Below the pieces are notes generated by a model. The model was not told where the DNA came from. It saw only the letters and a list, made by a program, of their open reading frames with translations, and did not search any database. Shown piece by piece: positions 7,753 through 12,090 of a stretch of DNA of 12,090 bases. Numbering within the stretch: the first letter of the stretch is position 1; every line of letters starts with the position of its first letter. The stretch is from Flammeovirgaceae bacterium (lineage in GTDB: Bacteria > Bacteroidota > Bacteroidia > Cytophagales > MED-G16), in contig NZYP01000005.1 in assembly GCA_002702205.1 (NCBI GenBank), positions 1 to 12,090 of the forward strand, read 5' to 3'. The position numbers were made by a program, and so were the translations under genes.

Positions 7753-10566
7753 CTACTTACTTAGGTATAGATTTCTCTTTGAATAAATATCAAGAAAATA
7801 ATCATCCATTAAGTCGTCAATAAAGTAAATCGACTCCCCAGTAGATTTCATTTCTGGTCCAAGCTCTTTATTTACATTAGGAAATTTATTAAATGAGAAT
7901 ACAGGTTCTTTAATTGCGTACCCATTTTTATAAGGATTCATTTTGAAATCCTTAACGGTTTTTTTGCCTAAAATTATTTTAACAGCATAATTCACATAAG
8001 GCTCCTTGTACGCTTTCGAGATGAATGGAACAGTTCTTGACGCCCTTGGATTAGCTTCAATTATATAGACTTTATCGTCTTTTATTGCAAATTGGATATT
8101 GATAAGTCCAACTGTTTTTAAAGCCAAAGCTATTTTTTTTGTATAATTCTTAATTTGATTAATCACAAAATCTCCCAAGCTATATGGAGGAAGTACAGCA
8201 TTCGAATCTCCAGAATGAATACCTGCTGGTTCAACGTGTTCCATTATCCCAATGATGTAAACATCTTTTCCGTCACAAATTGCATCAGCCTCAGCTTCTA
8301 TTGCTCCCTCAAGGAAGTGATCTAGTAATATCTTACCATCAGGTTTGTCTTTAATTAAATCAACTACATGCTCTTCCAAGTCTTTATCATTAATAACAAT
8401 TTTCATTGACTGTCCACCTAGAACATAGGAAGGTCTTACAAGTAGAGGGAAACCTATCTTTTTTGATAATTCAATAGCATCGGTTGCTGAGTCAATTGTC
8501 CCATATTCAGGGTATGGTATATTATTTTCCTTTAACAGATCTGAAAACCTCCCTCTATCCTCTGCCAGATCAAGGGCATCAAAGGTTGTTCCTAAAATTT
8601 TAATACCATATTTATCTAACTTTTCAGATAATTTAAGAGCAGTCTGTCCCCCTAATTGTACAATAACACCTATTGGTTTCTCATGTAATATAATTTCATA
8701 GAGATGTTCCCAGAAGACAGGTTCAAAGTATAGTTTGTCTGCAACATCAAAATCTGTAGATACAGTCTCAGGATTACAGTTGACCATGATAGTTTCATAC
8801 CCACACTCTTTGGCGGCAAGGACACCGTGCACACAACAGTAATCAAACTCTATACCCTGACCAATTCTGTTAGGACCTGACCCAATCACTAAAACTTTCT
8901 CTCTGTCTGAAGAAACTGATTCATTTTCATCACCAAATGTAGAGTAGTAGTAAGGTGTTGCAGCCTCAAATTCAGCAGCACATGTGTCAACTAATTTATA
9001 ATTTCTTTTTATTCCTAGCTCATGTCTTCTACTGAAAACCTCACTCTCTAGGCACCCTAAAATATGAGCAATCTGCCTATCAGCATAACCTCTTTCTTTC
9101 ATAAGTCTAAGGTCTGACTTAGGGATATCATTTATTGTAAACTTTTTTATCTCTTTCTCCATGAGGACTAACTCATTGATTTGATTTAAAAACCATTTGT
9201 CAATTTTTGTGATTTCTTGAATCGTTTTGAAAGGGAGTCCTAATTTTAAGGAATCATAAATATGAAATAATCTATTCCAACTTGCATTTTTAAGACTGTC
9301 TAGTAACTTATTTTGATCTTTCAACTCTCTACCGTCTGCACCTAAACCATTTCTCTTAATCTCGAGTGATTGGCATGCTTTCTGTAATGCCTCCTGAAAA
9401 TTATTTCCAATTCCCATAGCCTCACCTACTGATTTCATTTGGAGACCAAGCCTCCTATCCGAACCTTTAAACTTATCGAAATTCCATCTTGGGATCTTCA
9501 CAATTACATAATCAAGAGCAGGCTCAAAAAAGGCAGAGGTGTTTTTTGTTATCTGATTTTTTAACTCATCTAAATTATATCCTATAGCAAGTTTAGCAGC
9601 AATTTTGGCTATTGGGTAACCCGTTGCCTTAGATGCGAGGGCAGATGATCTAGATACTCTAGGGTTTATCTCAATTCCTATAATGCTGTCATTTTCGGGA
9701 TTTACTGCAAACTGCACATTACATCCACCAGCAAAATCTCCGATACCATTCATCATCTTGATAGCAAGGTTTCTCATCTCCTGATATACAGTATCAGGAA
9801 GTGTCATAGCAGGAGCAACGGTAATTGAGTCGCCAGTATGGATTCCCATAGCATCAAAATTCTCTATAGAACAGATTATAATTACATTACCAATATTATC
9901 TCTTAACAACTCTAGCTCATACTCTTTCCATCCCATTACACTCTGCTCCACAAGTACCTCGTGTACTGGAGACATATTTAATCCATGGTTTAAGGCATTA
10001 TCAAAGTCTTCCTCTTTTTCTACAAAGCCACCACCTGACCCACCTAGGGTAAATGAGGGACGAATAACGAGAGGGAAACCTATGTCTTGAGCAATCTCTT
10101 TGCCTCTTAGAAATGACTTTGCTATTTCACCTTTACAGACATTTACATCTAATTCCTTCATCTTCAATCTAAATAGCTCCCTGTCCTCAGTAGTATTAAT
10201 AGCGTCCACATTGACACCAATCATCCTGACATTAAATTTTTCCCAAACTTTAGCATTATCACATTCAATAGCTAGGTTGAGTGCAGTCTGACCACCCATA
10301 GTAGGAAGAACTGCGTCAATTTTATGTTTTTCTAATATTTCAATAATTGATTTTTTTGTTAGAGGCTTTAGATAAATATTATCAGCTGTGACAGAGTCTG
10401 TCATTATAGTAGCAGGGTTAGAATTGATAAGTGTTACCTCTATACCCTCTTCCCTTAAAGACCTTGAGGCTTGGGATCCAGAATAATCAAATTCACATGC
10501 TTGACCAATAACAATAGGACCTGAACCGATGATAAGAATTGACTTGATGCTCTTGTCGCGAGGCAT
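7753..10566 (-). CDS. carB: Carbamoyl-phosphate synthase large subunit, without the C-terminal allosteric domain
   Basis: CarB makes carbamoyl phosphate from bicarbonate, ammonia (delivered by the CarA glutaminase) and two ATP, feeding pyrimidine and arginine synthesis. Its two homologous halves are plain: the pre-ATP-grasp motif GSGP with IGQxxEFDY occurs at 14-17 and again at 562-565. Each half has an ATP-grasp domain with the metal-binding ExNPR motif (E299/N301 in EINPRVSRSSALASKATGYP, and E837/N839 in EANPRASR). The central oligomerisation region lies around 400-550. The protein ends at 937, just after LGPEMKSTGESIYF, where the E. coli enzyme (1073 residues) continues into the MGS-like domain that binds UMP and ornithine. 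To my knowledge flavobacterial CarB is generally about 950 residues and lacks that domain, so this is a lineage trait rather than a break. Nothing adjacent looks like carA. It heads the cluster carB - small membrane protein - accD. Confidence 0.97.
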   Translation of the reverse strand: MPRDKSIKSILIIGSGPIVIGQACEFDYSGSQASRSLREEGIEVTLINSNPATIMTDSVTADNIYLKPLTKKSIIEILEKHKIDAVLPTMGGQTALNLAIECDNAKVWEKFNVRMIGVNVDAINTTEDRELFRLKMKELDVNVCKGEIAKSFLRGKEIAQDIGFPLVIRPSFTLGGSGGGFVEKEEDFDNALNHGLNMSPVHEVLVEQSVMGWKEYELELLRDNIGNVIIICSIENFDAMGIHTGDSITVAPAMTLPDTVYQEMRNLAIKMMNGIGDFAGGCNVQFAVNPENDSIIGIEINPRVSRSSALASKATGYPIAKIAAKLAIGYNLDELKNQITKNTSAFFEPALDYVIVKIPRWNFDKFKGSDRRLGLQMKSVGEAMGIGNNFQEALQKACQSLEIKRNGLGADGRELKDQNKLLDSLKNASWNRLFHIYDSLKLGLPFKTIQEITKIDKWFLNQINELVLMEKEIKKFTINDIPKSDLRLMKERGYADRQIAHILGCLESEVFSRRHELGIKRNYKLVDTCAAEFEAATPYYYSTFGDENESVSSDREKVLVIGSGPNRIGQGIEFDYCCVHGVLAAKECGYETIMVNCNPETVSTDFDVADKLYFEPVFWEHLYEIILHEKPIGVIVQLGGQTALKLSEKLDKYGIKILGTTFDALDLAEDRGRFSDLLKENNIPYPEYGTIDSATDAIELSKKIGFPLLVRPSYVLGGQSMKIVINDKDLEEHVVDLIKDKPDGKILLDHFLEGAIEAEADAICDGKDVYIIGIMEHVEPAGIHSGDSNAVLPPYSLGDFVINQIKNYTKKIALALKTVGLINIQFAIKDDKVYIIEANPRASRTVPFISKAYKEPYVNYAVKIILGKKTVKDFKMNPYKNGYAIKEPVFSFNKFPNVNKELGPEMKSTGESIYFIDDLMDDYFLDIYSKRNLYLSK

Positions 10567-10784
10567 AGAAATTTATTTTGCAATATAAATTGTTATTATG
10601 AAATAATTTTGGAATTTCACGAAAAAATAAATGTTAGATCAAAAAAAAACTTAAAAATTATTTAGATATTCTAAACTCTTGTGAATTGTTAATTTAGATA
10701 TTAATTAAGAGACTATATAAAGAATGTCAAAATCAACTAAGAAGAGATAATAATGAATATTTTATAGAATAAGTTGGTTTTTAG

Positions 10785-10823
10785 TTAACAATTACTTAAC
10801 ATTGGCTTAACATTACATTAATA
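10785..10823 (+). promoter_or_regulatory. Array of TTAACA direct repeats at 11-bp spacing (PhoB/PhoP-box-like)
   Basis: Three perfect TTAACA hexamers begin at 10785, 10796 and 10807, each followed by a 5-bp spacer, and a fourth, TTAATA, begins at 10818. This exact one-helical-turn spacing of direct hexamers is the layout of sites for OmpR/PhoB-family response regulators; the Bacillus PhoP box is TTAACA repeats with about 5-bp spacers, and the E. coli Pho box also repeats every 11 bp. The array ends 14 bp before the start of the small secreted-protein gene, very close for an activator. A possible promoter, TTG at 10774-10776 with TAACATTG at 10797-10804 (one mismatch to TAnnTTTG), would overlap the array, which could suggest repression. 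The rest of 10567-10837 is AT-rich, holds the carB promoter presumably, and shows nothing else I can support. Confidence 0.6.
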
Positions 10824-10837
10824 AAAAATAAAATATT

Positions 10838-11098
10838 ATGAAAAATTTATTATTCGTCTTGTTAATGCTCTTTTTTTCTCTAGATGGAATTTCAAAAGAA
10901 AAAAAGAAAACCATAAAACCTTTTAAAGTGAATAAAAAGGTTGAAAAAAAAGGTGATTTTGTTATTATAAAAACTGAAACTGTTTTTACAAAATCTCAAT
11001 GGAAAGTGCTTAAAGACCAAACTAAGGAGAATAAATCTATTATTAAAAATATGGATAAAGTATCTCCATCTAATATAAAAAACCTCTCTAAAAATTAA
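10838..11098 (+). CDS. Small secreted basic protein, function unknown
   Basis: This gene encodes 86 residues and I do not recognise a family. The N-terminus MKNLLFVLLMLFFSLDGIS is a typical Sec signal peptide: a lysine, a hydrophobic core of about 12-14 residues, then a likely cleavage near residues 17-20, with no lipobox cysteine. The mature part is about 67 residues, lysine-rich, with no cysteine, and contains short beta-type segments (GDFVIIKTETVFT) and a tryptophan (SQWKVL). It would be exported to the periplasm or outside the cell. It stands alone: the carB start is 271 bp upstream on the other strand and odhB converges from downstream. A TTAACA repeat array lies directly upstream, and the last codons form one arm of a bidirectional terminator. 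Reality as a gene is supported by the signal peptide, the operator-like array and the terminator. Confidence 0.7.
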   Translation: MKNLLFVLLMLFFSLDGISKEKKKTIKPFKVNKKVEKKGDFVIIKTETVFTKSQWKVLKDQTKENKSIIKNMDKVSPSNIKNLSKN

Positions 11099-11110
11099 GA
11101 GGTTTTTTAT
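11075..11110. terminator. Bidirectional intrinsic terminator spanning two gene ends
   Basis: A perfect 13-bp inverted repeat (left arm ATAAAAAACCTCT at 11075-11087, right arm AGAGGTTTTTTAT at 11098-11110) encloses a 10-base loop. Each strand places the CCTCT/AGAGG core next to a six-base U-tract, so it should terminate transcription both from the small secreted-protein gene and from odhB. The left arm encodes residues near the C-terminus of the small protein, whose stop codon TAA is 11096-11098, and the odhB stop (11107-11109) lies in the right arm. Confidence 0.85.
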
Positions 11111-12090
11111 ATTTCTAACATTAGTCTAGAAGGATCTTCTAATAGCTCTTTCACTCTAACCAAAAAGCTTACAGATTCTCTACCGTCAATAATTCTATGA
11201 TCATATGAAAGAGCTAAATACATCATAGGTCTTATTACCAATTCATCTCCTATAACAACACCTCTCTTCACAATATTATGCATACCCATAATTGCAGACT
11301 GTGGAGAATTAATTATAGGTGTTGATAACATTGAGCCAAAAATTCCTCCATTTGTCAAAGTAAAAGTTCCACCTTTCATCTCATCAATAGATAATTTACC
11401 ATCTCTTGCCTTTGTTGCTAGACGAACAACTTCTTTCTCAATTTCATCAAAAGACATTAAGTCTGCTTTTCTTATTACAGGCACAACCAAACCCTTCGGA
11501 GTTGAAACGGCTATTGATATATCACAATGTTCATTATAAACTATTTCATCTCCATCAATCATAGCATTGACAGCAGGCCATTCACTAAGTGCCACACAAC
11601 AAGCTTTAGTAAAAAAAGACATAAAACCTAAATTAACACCATACTTCTCTTTGAATGATTCCTTATATTCAGACCTAATCTTCATAATGGATGACATATC
11701 AACCTCATTAAATGTAGTGAGCATTGCCGTCTCATTTTTAACAGAAACTAATCTCTTAGCAATAGTCTTTCTAAGCTGAGTCATTTTTTCTCTTCTCTGA
11801 GGACTAGTATTAGTCTTTTCAGGTGTTTGCTCTACTTCTTTTTCTAAATCAATAACATCATCCTTTAATATTTTTCCACCAGAACCAGAACCAATAATAT
11901 TCTTAACATCTATACCTTTTTCTTCTATAATCTTCTGAGCAACCGGTGTAACATTTAATTTATCATCAATTTCTGCAATTTCCCTTTCAGTATTATTGGA
12001 AGAGTCAAGATCTTCAACTTTTTCAGTTTTTGGTTTCTCATCTTTTACAGGAATTTCAAAATCACCTTTCTCTATACTACAAATATGTGA
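11107..12090 (-). CDS. odhB: 2-oxoglutarate dehydrogenase E2, dihydrolipoyl succinyltransferase (partial, N-terminus beyond the window)
   Basis: This core subunit of the 2-oxoglutarate dehydrogenase complex transfers the succinyl group from lipoamide to CoA in the TCA cycle. The frame is open from its stop to the right edge, giving 327 visible residues. In order they hold the last strand of a lipoyl domain (ICSIEKG), an acidic flexible linker, an E3-binding domain at about 47-83 ([19 protein letters not shown] then [13 protein letters not shown]), a second linker, and the catalytic domain from about 103, with [16 protein letters not shown] and the active-site motif SYDHRIIDG (H298, D302 of the visible part). 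The [10 protein letters not shown] and [12 protein letters not shown] segments point to the succinyl rather than the acetyl enzyme. The ATG at 11784 is internal (start of the catalytic domain), not the gene start. The usual partner odhA/sucA would lie to the right. Confidence 0.95.
   Translation of the reverse strand, partial: SHICSIEKGDFEIPVKDEKPKTEKVEDLDSSNNTEREIAEIDDKLNVTPVAQKIIEEKGIDVKNIIGSGSGGKILKDDVIDLEKEVEQTPEKTNTSPQRREKMTQLRKTIAKRLVSVKNETAMLTTFNEVDMSSIMKIRSEYKESFKEKYGVNLGFMSFFTKACCVALSEWPAVNAMIDGDEIVYNEHCDISIAVSTPKGLVVPVIRKADLMSFDEIEKEVVRLATKARDGKLSIDEMKGGTFTLTNGGIFGSMLSTPIINSPQSAIMGMHNIVKRGVVIGDELVIRPMMYLALSYDHRIIDGRESVSFLVRVKELLEDPSRLMLEI

Noticed and set aside
10661..10702. Direct repeat TTTAGATATT at 10661-10670 and 10693-10702.
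   Set aside because: Two copies of a 10-base AT-rich word in an AT-rich gap, with 32-bp spacing that fits no known site; likely chance.
10724..10750. Eight-codon frame (MSKSTKKR) upstream of the secreted-protein gene, a possible leader peptide.
   Set aside because: It is too short, has no attenuator hairpin behind it, and such frames are common by chance.
11107..11784. A free-standing 225-residue acyltransferase gene starting at the ATG at 11784.
   Set aside because: The same frame continues without a stop to the window edge and encodes the E3-binding domain and the end of a lipoyl domain, so this is one odhB gene cut by the window.
1..12090. Signs of a mobile element, defence system, CRISPR array or biosynthetic cluster.
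   Set aside because: No transposase, integrase, nuclease, toxin-antitoxin pair, repeat-spacer array or attachment repeat was seen; the genes are core metabolism with uniform AT-rich composition.

Overview
The window comes from a strongly AT-rich bacterium that is almost certainly a member of the Bacteroidota, most likely an uncultured marine-type Flavobacteriales. Four things point there: an AccD whose N-terminal zinc finger is lost, a CarB of 937 residues that stops where the allosteric domain should begin, a kynureninase paired with an atypical SDR protein, and A-rich start regions with no clear Shine-Dalgarno motif. Genus-level placement is not possible by reading alone.

Layout, left to right: the first 27 codons of scpA (minus strand, running off the left edge); dxs (plus); kynU (minus), meeting dxs tail to tail with a 4-bp overlap; an SDR-like gene (plus), divergent from kynU with only 33 bp between the start codons; an M19 dipeptidase gene (plus), whose end overlaps nqrF (minus) by 26 bp; then a tight minus-strand cluster read in the order carB, a 58-codon membrane-peptide gene, accD, with nqrF 63 bp further on. 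After a 271-bp gap come a small secreted-protein gene (plus) and the 3' two thirds or more of odhB/sucB (minus, running off the right edge). The last two genes share a bidirectional hairpin terminator that contains both stop codons.

Functionally this is mostly core metabolism: isoprenoid precursor synthesis (Dxs), tryptophan/kynurenine breakdown (KynU and probably the SDR), peptide turnover (dipeptidase), sodium-pumping respiration (NqrF), fatty-acid initiation (AccD), carbamoyl phosphate for pyrimidines and arginine (CarB), the TCA cycle (OdhB) and chromosome condensation (ScpA). There are no tRNA, rRNA, CRISPR, insertion-sequence or prophage signals.

I do not see a convincing new multi-gene system. 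The most interesting items are an array of three perfect TTAACA hexamers plus one degenerate copy at exact 11-bp spacing, just upstream of the unrecognised small secreted protein (a layout like a PhoB/PhoP box); a 58-codon gene packed between carB and accD; the SDR protein with the catalytic Tyr and Lys replaced; and the very compact convergent gene ends. No stretch longer than 300 bases lacks a gene.
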